Positions 53,756-61,264 of a stretch of 64,000 bases of DNA are shown piece by piece (position 1 is the stretch's first letter; every line of letters starts with the position of its first letter). This DNA is from Salinispora fenicalii. Its GTDB lineage: Bacteria > Actinomycetota > Actinomycetes > Mycobacteriales > Micromonosporaceae. The notes below the pieces were generated by a model that saw only the letters and a list, made by a program, of their open reading frames with translations, did not search any database and was not told the DNA's origin. The DNA is taken from positions 122,493 through 186,492 of the forward strand of contig NZ_AZWQ01000016.1 in NCBI RefSeq assembly GCF_000514815.1, read 5' to 3'. A program made the position numbers and the translations under genes.

Positions 53756-55129
53756 TCAGCCCGGGCAGCCGGGGACGTTGACGCAGTTGTTCGGCCGGTT
53801 CTTGACCACGGTGGTGCCGGTGGCGGTGTTCAGATTAACTGTCCCACCAGCATTGAAGATGCCGCCGCCGTTGGTCACGGCGGTGTTCCTCACCACCTTG
53901 GCATTGAATAGCGTTAGCGTGCTGTCGAAGCTGTTGTAGATTCCGCCACCCTGCTCGGCCTGATTGCCGATTACCTTCGTGTCATACATCACCAGCTGAC
54001 TCCTGGAAGCGACGTATACGCCGCCGCCGTTGTCGATGAGGGAAACGTTATTCTTGATGATGCCCTTGCTGGCCGTTGCGGTAGAGTCTGCACCTACGTA
54101 TAGTCCTCCGGCAAAGCCGCTTGAGGCTGTGTTATTTGTAAGTTCAAAGTTTTGTAAAGTGAGCTGCCCGTCGATGTAGATCGCGCCAAACAAGCCTGCG
54201 CTGTTTCCGGTGAATTTGGTGTCGTAGACCCTGCCGACCCCGTCGTTGATGACCAGTAGGCCGCCGACTGTTCCCAGAGCACTGTTATCTGCGATAACGC
54301 TACCCTTGATTGTCACGACCGCAGAGCTACCGTTGCTTATCACTCCGCCGCTACTGTTGGCGGAATTTGCCTTTATTAGAGACTTGACTATCGTTAACTG
54401 CCCACCCGAGTTGTAGATGCCGCCGCCGCTGCTGTTATTGGCAGTATTGCGACTGACTGTGGTGCGCTCGACCACCAATACGCCGGCGCTATAAATGCCG
54501 CCACCATTTGCGTTTGCAATATTGCGAGTAATTGCACTGTGCCTCGTGGTCAGTCTTCCGCCGTCAGTCACGTGAATGCCGCCACCGGTTTCGGGCGTTT
54601 GTCCGCCGCTGATTTTCAGCTTGTTGAGAGTGAGGTCGCCGCCTGTGTCGACGGTGAGGATTCTGAACTGTTCGGCGGCGGCGGCGCGGGTGATGCTGGT
54701 GTCCTTGCCGCCGTTGAGGGTGATCGGGGTGGTGATGGCGGGCAGGCCGGCGCCGTCGATGTTGGCGGTGAGTAGGTAGGTGCAGTCCTTGGCGAGGTCA
54801 AGGACGGCGCCGCCGCGCGCGTTGCCCAGGGTGATCGCCGTGATCAGCGCATCGGCGCTACACGGGACCGGTGTGCCCTTGCGTTTGTCCTTCTTGCCCT
54901 TGCCCTCGTAATCCTTGCTATCGGTGGAGGCGCGGTCAGGCTTTCCCCGCCGGTCATCGGCGGCAGTGAGAAAGCCGTCGACGGCGCCGAAAGCCGGCGC
55001 TCCGCCGATGCCGAGGCTGGTGGTGAGCGCCAGGCCGGTCATGCCGGCCAGCCCAACAGCCCACCACCGTGACCTCGCCCGGCGTGCACCTGGTCGGTCC
55101 AGTTCGTGCTCGTGGCACTGATCGTTCAT
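53756..55129 (-). CDS. Secreted right-handed beta-helix protein
   Basis: A 457-residue exported protein. Its N-terminus has an Arg-rich n-region and hydrophobic core (WWAVGLAGMTGLALTTSLGI), then a Lys/Asp-rich linker. The remainder is a right-handed beta-helix of repeating GGGIYN/GGGIYS coils with NTAxxxGGGIY spacing, as in polymorphic or pectate-lyase-like parallel helices. The ATG at 55129 gives the best signal peptide. Coils 54000-54540 have lower GC than the surroundings, hinting at transfer or repeat expansion. It is likely a surface or secreted adhesin-like protein. Confidence 0.78.
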   Translation of the reverse strand: MNDQCHEHELDRPGARRARSRWWAVGLAGMTGLALTTSLGIGGAPAFGAVDGFLTAADDRRGKPDRASTDSKDYEGKGKKDKRKGTPVPCSADALITAITLGNARGGAVLDLAKDCTYLLTANIDGAGLPAITTPITLNGGKDTSITRAAAAEQFRILTVDTGGDLTLNKLKISGGQTPETGGGIHVTDGGRLTTRHSAITRNIANANGGGIYSAGVLVVERTTVSRNTANNSSGGGIYNSGGQLTIVKSLIKANSANSSGGVISNGSSAVVTIKGSVIADNSALGTVGGLLVINDGVGRVYDTKFTGNSAGLFGAIYIDGQLTLQNFELTNNTASSGFAGGLYVGADSTATASKGIIKNNVSLIDNGGGVYVASRSQLVMYDTKVIGNQAEQGGGIYNSFDSTLTLFNAKVVRNTAVTNGGGIFNAGGTVNLNTATGTTVVKNRPNNCVNVPGCPG

Positions 55130-55160
55130 CGCGGTCTTGGTGTCCTTCCCCGTCACGGAC

Positions 55161-55193
55161 GAGAACCACCACCCCTGAGGGGTGGTGGTTCTC
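55161..55193. terminator. Perfect hairpin upstream of the beta-helix gene
   Basis: Fifteen-base arms (55161-55175, 55179-55193) with a TGA loop. It lies between two divergent starts, so it may be a terminator for upstream transcription or a leader structure. Confidence 0.7.
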
Positions 55194-55326
55194 GGCTACC
55201 AGGCAGGCGGCAGCAACCACCCCAAGCTAAACCGACAAAAACCCCAAAAAGACATGAACCTGAACAAAATGCCTGAACGACACACGAAACCACCGTGGCA
55301 TCAGGCGCACCCGAGAGGAGCCCCCG

Positions 55327-55581
55327 ATGACTCACGATTACCTGATCTCCCTCATCCGTATCGCTGTCCCCGCCGCCGTCGGCGCCCTGCTCGCCTGGCT
55401 GGCCTCGACGGCGGGGATCGTGCTCGACGCCGACTCGTCCACCGCACTCACGGCCGGTGTGGTCGCCCTGGTGATGGCCGGCTACTACGCCCTCGTCCGG
55501 GTGGCCGAGGCACGCTGGCCGTGGCTGGGCGTCCTGCTGGGCACGCCGGCCGTGCCGAAGTACGAGGTGCCGGGACGGTAA
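55327..55581 (+). CDS. Small membrane protein
   Basis: An 84-residue protein with two transmembrane helices (IAVPAAVGALLAWLASTAGIVL and ALTAGVVALVMAGYYALVRVAE) and a short polar tail. GAGAGGAG precedes the ATG. Proteins of this type are frequent in actinophages and integrative elements. The function is unknown. Confidence 0.65.
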   Translation: MTHDYLISLIRIAVPAAVGALLAWLASTAGIVLDADSSTALTAGVVALVMAGYYALVRVAEARWPWLGVLLGTPAVPKYEVPGR

Positions 55582-55705
55582 GATCGCCGATGCGGTGCCG
55601 CCGGTGACGTCCCGGCCGGCGCCGACCAACAAACGCGAGCGTCCCCGGCCGAGGTCAGGGGCGTACCGTCGTGTCGGGCCATCCGAGACTCGCTCTTTGC
55701 TGGGT

Positions 55706-55981
55706 TCAGGCAGAAAACAGGGTCGGCTCGCCGATCTCGTACGGCTCCTCGATCCACATGCCGTCCACACGCCTCGCCCGCAGTAGACCTTTATCCCAGG
55801 TCATCATCACGTTGACGCCGGCCTCCGCAGCCGATGCAAGGTAGATTGCGTCGTAGTTGCCCAGGTGGTGCACGTAGGCATACTCCCGTGCCCGTAAGGC
55901 GATCCGCCCGGAAAACTCGACCCGCACCAAGTTGGTGCTGTCTAGGGCATCTCGGCACCTGCGGTCAAGTTCAGGTGGCAC
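55706..55981 (-). pseudogene. PIN-domain toxin, N-terminally truncated
   Basis: 91 codons covering the second half of a PIN domain: LRAREYAYVHHLGNYDAIYLASAAEAGVNVMMTWDKGLL, with the NYDAIYLA and TWDKGLL acidic residues. The N-terminal Asp and first 40-50 residues are missing, and no antitoxin lies nearby. It probably lacks activity. Confidence 0.65.
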
Positions 55982-55989
55982 GACACGGT

Positions 55990-56027
55990 GCGGCCCCGCC
56001 CTCCCGACCTGGGGAGAGCGGGGCCGC
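55990..56027. terminator. Hairpin terminator downstream of the small Cys protein
   Basis: A GCGGCCCCGC/GCGGGGCCGC stem extended by CTCCC/GGGGAG pairing, with TTTGT on the + side. It lies just past the end of the gene at 56033-56158. Confidence 0.65.
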
Positions 56028-56032
56028 CTTTG

Positions 56033-56158
56033 TCACATGGTGGGCTGTCCGGAGCCCGGGCAGCGGGCGCGATCACCCATCGCCTGACGCGGCGGGCAGG
56101 ACCGGCCGGGGCTCACACTGACGCGGGCTCCGCATGCGGAGCATTGAGACGATGCCAT
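56033..56158 (-). CDS. Small Cys-rich protein
   Basis: A 41-residue frame with CSACGARVSVSPGRSC and a third C-P-G, suggesting a zinc-knuckle. The ATG at 56158 lies inside the end of the upstream gene (46-bp overlap), a common arrangement for such small actinomycete genes. The function is unknown. Confidence 0.4.
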   Translation of the reverse strand: MASSQCSACGARVSVSPGRSCPPRQAMGDRARCPGSGQPTM

Positions 56159-56628
56159 GACTGGACTCCCTGGGGGATCTGGTAGTCCGGATACGGGTCG
56201 GTCTCGGGCTCGGACGTGCCCCCGGATGCCGCGGTAGCCCGGAGGTAGATCACGGAACGGTCGCTGGCAGTGATGCGGATCGCGGCGGCGACCGGCACCT
56301 CTACGCTGGGCTGTTGGCACAGCTCCCATGAGGTGAACACCTCGGGCCGGGCGACATCCAGGAGTTGCTGAGCGAGCACGAGGATTCGAGCAGCGCGCTG
56401 CATCGGCGGCAGCGGCCCGGTGGGCAGCGGTACCGGCGTGGCGTCACGCGGTGGTACGCCCGCCCACAGCATGGCGGCGGTTCCGGACTGGTGTTTGACC
56501 TTGATCCCCGCGGGCGTCTGTCCGCCGGGCTGGGTATCGGCGCCGTAGCGCGACACCGACACGATGTCGGGGTGCTCGGCTGCCCGGAGGATGGCAGTCA
56601 TCACGTCCAGGGCCTGGGATACCTGCAC
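56113..56628 (-). CDS. Hypothetical protein
   Basis: A 171-residue protein with coding bias. It has an N-terminal helix ALDVMTAILRAAEHPDIVSVSRYG, then a beta-rich region with SVIYLRATAASGG. No family is recognised. It is part of a run of small minus-strand genes resembling the accessory region of an actinomycete integrative element. Confidence 0.5.
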   Translation of the reverse strand: MQVSQALDVMTAILRAAEHPDIVSVSRYGADTQPGGQTPAGIKVKHQSGTAAMLWAGVPPRDATPVPLPTGPLPPMQRAARILVLAQQLLDVARPEVFTSWELCQQPSVEVPVAAAIRITASDRSVIYLRATAASGGTSEPETDPYPDYQIPQGVQSWHRLNAPHAEPASV

Positions 56629-56718
56629 GGGCGCTCTCCTGATCTATCCGGGGGATCGTGGCTGCTCACGGGCCGGGCCCGTGTACCGGCGGGGTGGGCG
56701 GGGCGCGGCTCCAGCGCA

Positions 56719-56898
56719 TCACGCCGTGTCCAGAGATAGGGGTGGGCCGAGCAGACCAAAGGTGAGCAGCCCGGCGTATGCCTCCGCCCACGGCCAGCAC
56801 CGCCGCGGGGTGCCACACACCGGGCAACGTCCATCAACCTGGTGATGCTCGGCCAGCTCCCGCCACCACCGGCGGACAGTAGCCTCGGCCGGCGTCAA
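56719..56898 (-). CDS. Small Cys-motif protein A
   Basis: A 59-residue protein with GRCPVCGTPRRCWPWAEAYAGL. It shares CPxC-x6-C-x-P-x4-AY with the protein encoded just upstream. A TTG start overlaps the preceding stop by TTGA. Probably a zinc-binding relative of its neighbour. The function is unknown. Confidence 0.5.
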   Translation of the reverse strand: MTPAEATVRRWWRELAEHHQVDGRCPVCGTPRRCWPWAEAYAGLLTFGLLGPPLSLDTA

Positions 56899-57122
56899 CG
56901 CCGGCTCCCGGCGCGTTGCGGGGGCGCCCACCCGTCCTGCCCGACCGTGGCGAGGTAGCCGTATGCGGACTCGGTGGGCGGGCACGGCCATGCGGATCGG
57001 CAGGTCGGGCACCGATCGACGCGCGGCCAGTGCTCGGTGATGATCCGCCGGGCGGACAGGATCATCCGGTTACGTAGCTGGACCGTCGACAAGCCAGGGC
57101 GGGGCCGGGCGCGGGTGGCCAT
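56895..57122 (-). CDS. Small Cys-motif protein B
   Basis: A 75-residue protein with DRCPTCRSAWPCPPTESAYGYLA, the same CPxC-x6-C-x-P-x4-AY motif as the next gene. The ATG at 57122 overlaps the upstream stop. Tandem paralogues such as these often accompany the regulator found just upstream. Confidence 0.5.
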   Translation of the reverse strand: MATRARPRPGLSTVQLRNRMILSARRIITEHWPRVDRCPTCRSAWPCPPTESAYGYLATVGQDGWAPPQRAGSRR

Positions 57123-57304
57123 CACCGGGAGCAGGCCCGCTGCCGGGCCAACCGGGTCATCAACGGCCGACTATCAAGGATCACCGTCGGCTGGTTGTGC
57201 AGCGGAGAGTAGGCACCGGCCCGCGCCGCGTACCGGGTGGCAGGACCGGTCGCGTCCAGCCGTGCAGGTCGGCGGCGGCGGAGTCGGCGGAGTAGCCGGA
57301 TCAT
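57122..57304 (-). CDS. Small basic protein
   Basis: A 60-residue Arg-rich protein (RLLRRLRRRRPARLD, TRLARQRACSR). It has a purine-rich GTGAGGGAG before the ATG and an end that overlaps the following gene. The family is unknown. Confidence 0.4.
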   Translation of the reverse strand: MIRLLRRLRRRRPARLDATGPATRYAARAGAYSPLHNQPTVILDSRPLMTRLARQRACSR

Positions 57305-57398
57305 GCGCGTGCTCCCTCACCCTCGATGGAGGTGAGACGGCCCGTTCTCTGGCTGTGGCCATCCCCATTGGGAGCTTTCCGTGAGGGGGAGACTACTG

Positions 57399-58535
57399 CT
57401 AGGTGGTGTATGTCCGCAGGTTTCCTGCGGACAGGCTGCGGACGGCGAACTCGGCACGCCTAGCCAGGTGCTCTGTTCCGGTCGTTTCCGCGATGGCTTG
57501 TACGCGTTCGTACGCCTCACGTGCGGCGCTGATGTCGCCGAGTTCGGCCAACGTCGCCGCGAGGTCAATTCTGTAGGGGACGGTCCATGCCGCGCCTTTC
57601 GCGTACGGCGGCAATCCGTGCAGGCCGGTGCGAAGGTGCTCGACTGCTAGGGCGTTGTCGCCGAGTAGCCGATAGGTCAGGCCGCGCTGCATCTTCAGGT
57701 AGTCCAGAGAGTGAAAATAGATCCATGGTGGCTCCTGGTCTGGGGCCTCGGTCGCTTGCGTGGCGAGATCCATGGCCTGGTCGAGTAGCCCGATCGCGGT
57801 GGACGCCGCTCCGATCAGAGCATGACCTCGCGCCTCCTGCTGAGCGGCGAGCGCCCGTACGCCTGGGCTGGCTGGTTGGCGCAGGGCCGCTGCTGACAAA
57901 CCGATCAAAGGTCCTGGTCGGCGGTGTTGCCATGCCAGGTGTCCACGCATGCTGAGCACTGTGGCGATCATGTCCGAATTTCCGGCCTCGGTACCCCATT
58001 CCAAAGCGGCGGAGTACCAGCGACCAGCCACGCGCGGATGTCCGGCGGCGGCGTTTAGCCAGCCCCCGAACTGAGCCCACTGGGCGGCCAAATCCACGAG
58101 ACGGGCCCTCGAGTCACCGCGCACTTCGGCGCTCAAGGTGGCGAGGAAGTTAAGTTGGAGGCGGACTGCTGGGAGCACCGCGGCAACGCCAATGCTGTCT
58201 TCAAGACGGCGGTACGCGGCGAGGGCATCGGCGAGGGCGTCGAGAGTGGCTGGCTCAACTCGGCGTGGGCGCTCTTGGGCAAAGGCCAGGCGGTTAGTCG
58301 ACCGGCCTACCGGCGGGACTGGACGGATCAAGCTGGTGAGCCGGTCGTCGCTGTTGAGTGCGTCGTCCAACCGTTTAGCGAGATCCAGGGTGGGTTGTCG
58401 ACGGCCAGCTTCAATGTCATGCAGATGTCCTCGACTGGACAGGGCAAGGGACGCGAGCTGGCGAAGGCTGACTCCCGCGACTGTGCGCAGCTGGCGTAGT
58501 TCAGCTCCGAAACAAGGGTCAACGATCGCCGGCAT
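57399..58535 (-). CDS. XRE-type regulator with TPR-like C-terminal domain
   Basis: A 378-residue protein. An N-terminal XRE helix-turn-helix (GAELRQLRTVAGVSLRQLASLALSSRGHLHDIEAGRRQPTLDLA) is followed by about 300 residues of helical TPR-like repeats (ADALAAYRRLEDS, GTEAGNSDMIATVLSMRG, ALAVEHLRTGLHGLPPYAKGAAWTVPYRIDLAATLAELG). This architecture is typical of actinomycete regulators. GGGAGA precedes the ATG. A palindromic element lies about 160 bp upstream. It probably controls the neighbouring small genes. Confidence 0.85.
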   Translation of the reverse strand: MPAIVDPCFGAELRQLRTVAGVSLRQLASLALSSRGHLHDIEAGRRQPTLDLAKRLDDALNSDDRLTSLIRPVPPVGRSTNRLAFAQERPRRVEPATLDALADALAAYRRLEDSIGVAAVLPAVRLQLNFLATLSAEVRGDSRARLVDLAAQWAQFGGWLNAAAGHPRVAGRWYSAALEWGTEAGNSDMIATVLSMRGHLAWQHRRPGPLIGLSAAALRQPASPGVRALAAQQEARGHALIGAASTAIGLLDQAMDLATQATEAPDQEPPWIYFHSLDYLKMQRGLTYRLLGDNALAVEHLRTGLHGLPPYAKGAAWTVPYRIDLAATLAELGDISAAREAYERVQAIAETTGTEHLARRAEFAVRSLSAGNLRTYTT

Positions 58536-58991
58536 CAGTTCTCCCAGGTAGCGGTCTGGGGTGGCGGGCGCCGACCGCTACAACCGGCGCCCTGCCGCCA
58601 TCGACGGTACTCCCTGCCCGCACGTCACGCCGTCACCTGTCCGTATGGATGTTCCGGCGCGTCACGGGCGTACGCCCTACCACGGAATTGTGGTTCCGGA
58701 CAGGTTCGAGCTGTCCGCTACTTCATTGCGGACATTCAAAACGTCACCGGGATGGCCGAAAATCATTCGTCGATAGGGCTTGTCGACTATGGATACGCTA
58801 CTAAACTCGTTCGGGCTGATCAGTGATCACGAGCAACGGTGACGGGGCATGGCCCTCGGTCGCGCACCAGCGCCGCTCAGGTACGGGCGGCGATCCATCG
58901 ACACACCCACGAGCAGTCTTCCCATCGTCTCGTACGTGTGTTCGATTAGCACGCTCCTCATCGGTACTCACCCGGAGGTCTTCGACAGCGC
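58536..58991. promoter_or_regulatory. Divergent regulatory region with CGGACA/TGTCCG elements
   Basis: TGTCCG at 58638 and 58712 and CGGACA at 58697 and 58729 recur within 100 bp. The pair CGGACAG (58697-58703) and CTGTCCG (58711-58717) is a perfect 7-bp inverted repeat with a 7-base spacer. TGATCAGTGATCA lies at 58817-58829. The spacing suits repeated binding by the divergent XRE regulator. No gene is present. Confidence 0.5.
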
Positions 58992-59423
58992 ATGAACCAT
59001 CCCTCCCACCCCCACCCCCACCCCCACCGTCGCCCCGTCATGCCACTGGTCGCCCGCGCGGCACGGGCCGCCACCGCCGCCTACCAGCGGGCGATGACCA
59101 GCAAGCGCGAACACCTCTACCAGCAGGAGATCTACCGGCTCCGAAGAGAGAATCAGTGGCTTCGGGGCGAGGTCCGGCACTGCTGGGACGCCATCGACGT
59201 GATGGGCCACGACCTGGAGTCGCGGCGCCAGGAGTTCGCCCTGGGTGAGCTGCTCGCCCAGGCAGACGCCCGCAGGCGGACAGCGGTCGTCGATCAGCGG
59301 CACCTGTTGGAGGTACACCTTCGCGAACAGCTCGCCGCCGAGTTGGAGGAGGCTCGACGTGGGGGCTACGCGAAGGGGTATGCCGACGGGATCATGCGCC
59401 GCAGGACCGACGGCCAAAACTGA
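58992..59423 (+). CDS. Hypothetical coiled-coil protein with His-Pro-rich N-terminus
   Basis: A 143-residue protein. The N-terminus is a HPHPHPH run that could bind metal. The rest is charged and helical (YQQEIYRLRRENQWLRGEVRHCWD, EVHLREQLAAELEEARRGGYAKGYADG), likely coiled coil. It is divergent from the XRE regulator and is a common partner type for it. Confidence 0.55.
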   Translation: MNHPSHPHPHPHRRPVMPLVARAARAATAAYQRAMTSKREHLYQQEIYRLRRENQWLRGEVRHCWDAIDVMGHDLESRRQEFALGELLAQADARRRTAVVDQRHLLEVHLREQLAAELEEARRGGYAKGYADGIMRRRTDGQN

Positions 59424-59450
59424 GTTCCCCTACCTGTCCCCTACAACGAA

Positions 59451-59478
59451 TCAGGCCCCCTCGCTGGAGGGGGCCTGA
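59451..59478. terminator. Bidirectional terminator before tRNA-Leu
   Basis: Perfect 12-bp arms with a GCTG loop, between the coiled-coil gene and the 3' end of tRNA-Leu. Confidence 0.85.
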
Positions 59479-59505
59479 CCTGCAGTGCAGGAGATCATAT
59501 TTGAG

Positions 59506-59589
59506 TGTCCGAGGGGGGACTTGAACCCCCACGCCCTATACGGGCACTAGCACCTCAAGCTAGCGCGTCTGCCATTCCGCCACCCGGAC
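59506..59589 (-). tRNA. tRNA-Leu (anticodon GAG)
   Basis: 84 bases on the minus strand with GTCCGGG/CTCGGAC acceptor pairing, anticodon stem CTAGC/GCTAG around TTGAGGT (anticodon GAG), a long class II variable arm GTGCCCGTATAGGGCGT, and T-loop TTCAAGT. CCA is not encoded. Confidence 0.95.
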
Positions 59590-59776
59590 TTGCATCGTCC
59601 AGCCTACCGCGATGACCGAAGTGATCTTCTCACCTGTCGGCTACCCAGCGGGCCGCACGAGGAGTTACTGTACACCGCCCGAATGGATCATGCACATCGG
59701 CTCTCGGCGGGCAGCAATACCGGACAGGGAGCTGTTGCAGTAGCGTCGGAGTACGTCCGGCCGGCAGCATGACCCC

Positions 59777-61117
59777 GTGTCGTATCCCTCCCCCTCCCCT
59801 TTGTCCGCGGCGCGGCATCGGGCTCTCGCTCTGCGCCGCACCGGTGACCTGGCTGGCGCGCGTCAAATACTCACCGACATCGTGGAGTCGGCCCATCCGC
59901 CACCGTACGGCCCGGATCATCCCGAGGTGCTGGACACCGCGCACCTTCTGGCGCGGCTGCACCGGGAGGCCGGTGACCTGAGTGCCGCCCGGCGGGTGTT
60001 GGAGAAGGCGCTCGCGGCGGGTGAGCGCCTTCGGTCGGAGGCCGACCCCCTGCTGCTGGCGCTCGTCTTCGAGCTGGCGACCGTGGCGGACGAACTCGGC
60101 AACCGGCACGAGGCCCGCCGGAACTTCCATCGGATCGTGACTGCCGGTCCGGTCACGCTCGGGGTCGACCATTCGTCGGTTCGCGCGGCACGGGCCTATC
60201 TCAACGAGGCTGGCCTGGCTGACGCCTCGCCCGGGATGCCGGGGCCCTTCCTCGCCGAGCAGCACATTCCGGGACGTCTGGGAGCCGGGACGGGCGCGGC
60301 GCCGTCCTCGGACGGCCGACTGGCGCAGACACCGGCGCCAGCGAAGGCCGCACCGGAGATCCCGCCAGCCCCACTGGAGGCCCCACCGCCCCTACCGGAG
60401 GCCAAGCTGGTGCCACCGGGTTCGTCTCCCGATCTTGCCGGCCACGCGACGTCGCAGCGGTCGGCGGTCGGGCCGGCACCGGACGGGCATGGCGGCCGGC
60501 GACGGCCTCGTCCAGACCAACCCCGGGGGCCGCGACCCAGGTACGGCGCGTTCGGCGCCCGACCCGCGCCTGGGGCCCCAGCCAGCGACCCCGCGCCGGG
60601 CCCACCCCTGGTGCCGGACGACGCCGCTATCGGTCTGCTGCCGGCCGCGCATCCGGCTCGGGAGCCACAGCGGCGCGGCCGGAACTGGACGGCGGTGGCC
60701 GCGGTGCTCACCGCGGTGGGGGTGGCCGCGGTGGCGGTCGTCGGAACGGGCGTGGTGGTGTTTCTTCGGAGCGGGCCGGCGGCCGCTCCACTGTCGGACA
60801 CCCCGAGGGAGTCGGCGGCGGGAACGCCGAGCGGGGCGCCGACTGCGCCGCCACCGACGGAACTGAGTTTGCGGGACGACTCGACCTCGGTGACCCTCAG
60901 CTGGTCAGACCCATCCGGCGGCGCCGTTCCGTTCGTGATTGCTGCCGGCCGGGCGGGGCAGCAGCTAGGAATGCGGGGGCGGGTAGAGCCGGGGCGGACC
61001 AGCTACACAATCAATGGTTTGAGTGCCGAGGTGGACTACTGCTTCACGGTACTGGCGGTGTATTCAACGGAGACGTTCACCACCTCTGGGCAGGTCTGCA
61101 CCAATCGCGAACGATAA
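59777..61117 (+). CDS. TPR and fibronectin-III membrane protein
   Basis: A 446-residue protein. Residues 1-150 carry TPR-like helices (SAARHRALALRRTGDLAGARQILTDIV, DTAHLLARLHREAGDLSAARRVLEKAL). A long Pro/Ala-rich linker and one transmembrane helix (WTAVAAVLTAVGVAAVAVVGTGVVVFL) follow. A C-terminal FN3 domain (VTLSWSDPSGGAVPFVIAAG... YCFTVLAVYS) would be outside the cell. The start is GTG 59777. It precedes the large FN3 protein and a MoxR gene, a layout seen in Micromonosporaceae. Confidence 0.75.
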   Translation: MSYPSPSPLSAARHRALALRRTGDLAGARQILTDIVESAHPPPYGPDHPEVLDTAHLLARLHREAGDLSAARRVLEKALAAGERLRSEADPLLLALVFELATVADELGNRHEARRNFHRIVTAGPVTLGVDHSSVRAARAYLNEAGLADASPGMPGPFLAEQHIPGRLGAGTGAAPSSDGRLAQTPAPAKAAPEIPPAPLEAPPPLPEAKLVPPGSSPDLAGHATSQRSAVGPAPDGHGGRRRPRPDQPRGPRPRYGAFGARPAPGAPASDPAPGPPLVPDDAAIGLLPAAHPAREPQRRGRNWTAVAAVLTAVGVAAVAVVGTGVVVFLRSGPAAAPLSDTPRESAAGTPSGAPTAPPPTELSLRDDSTSVTLSWSDPSGGAVPFVIAAGRAGQQLGMRGRVEPGRTSYTINGLSAEVDYCFTVLAVYSTETFTTSGQVCTNRER

Positions 61118-61264
61118 ATTGCCGGGCAGTACGCTGCGTGTACGCCGGTGGACGGTACGGGTTCCCTGCCGCTGCGGAGCCAAATATGATGGCAGCCGAC
61201 TTCTGGGAGGGCCGCCGTCTTCGGACCCGTCACCTGCTCGAACGATACGGGGAGGCAATTGGTT

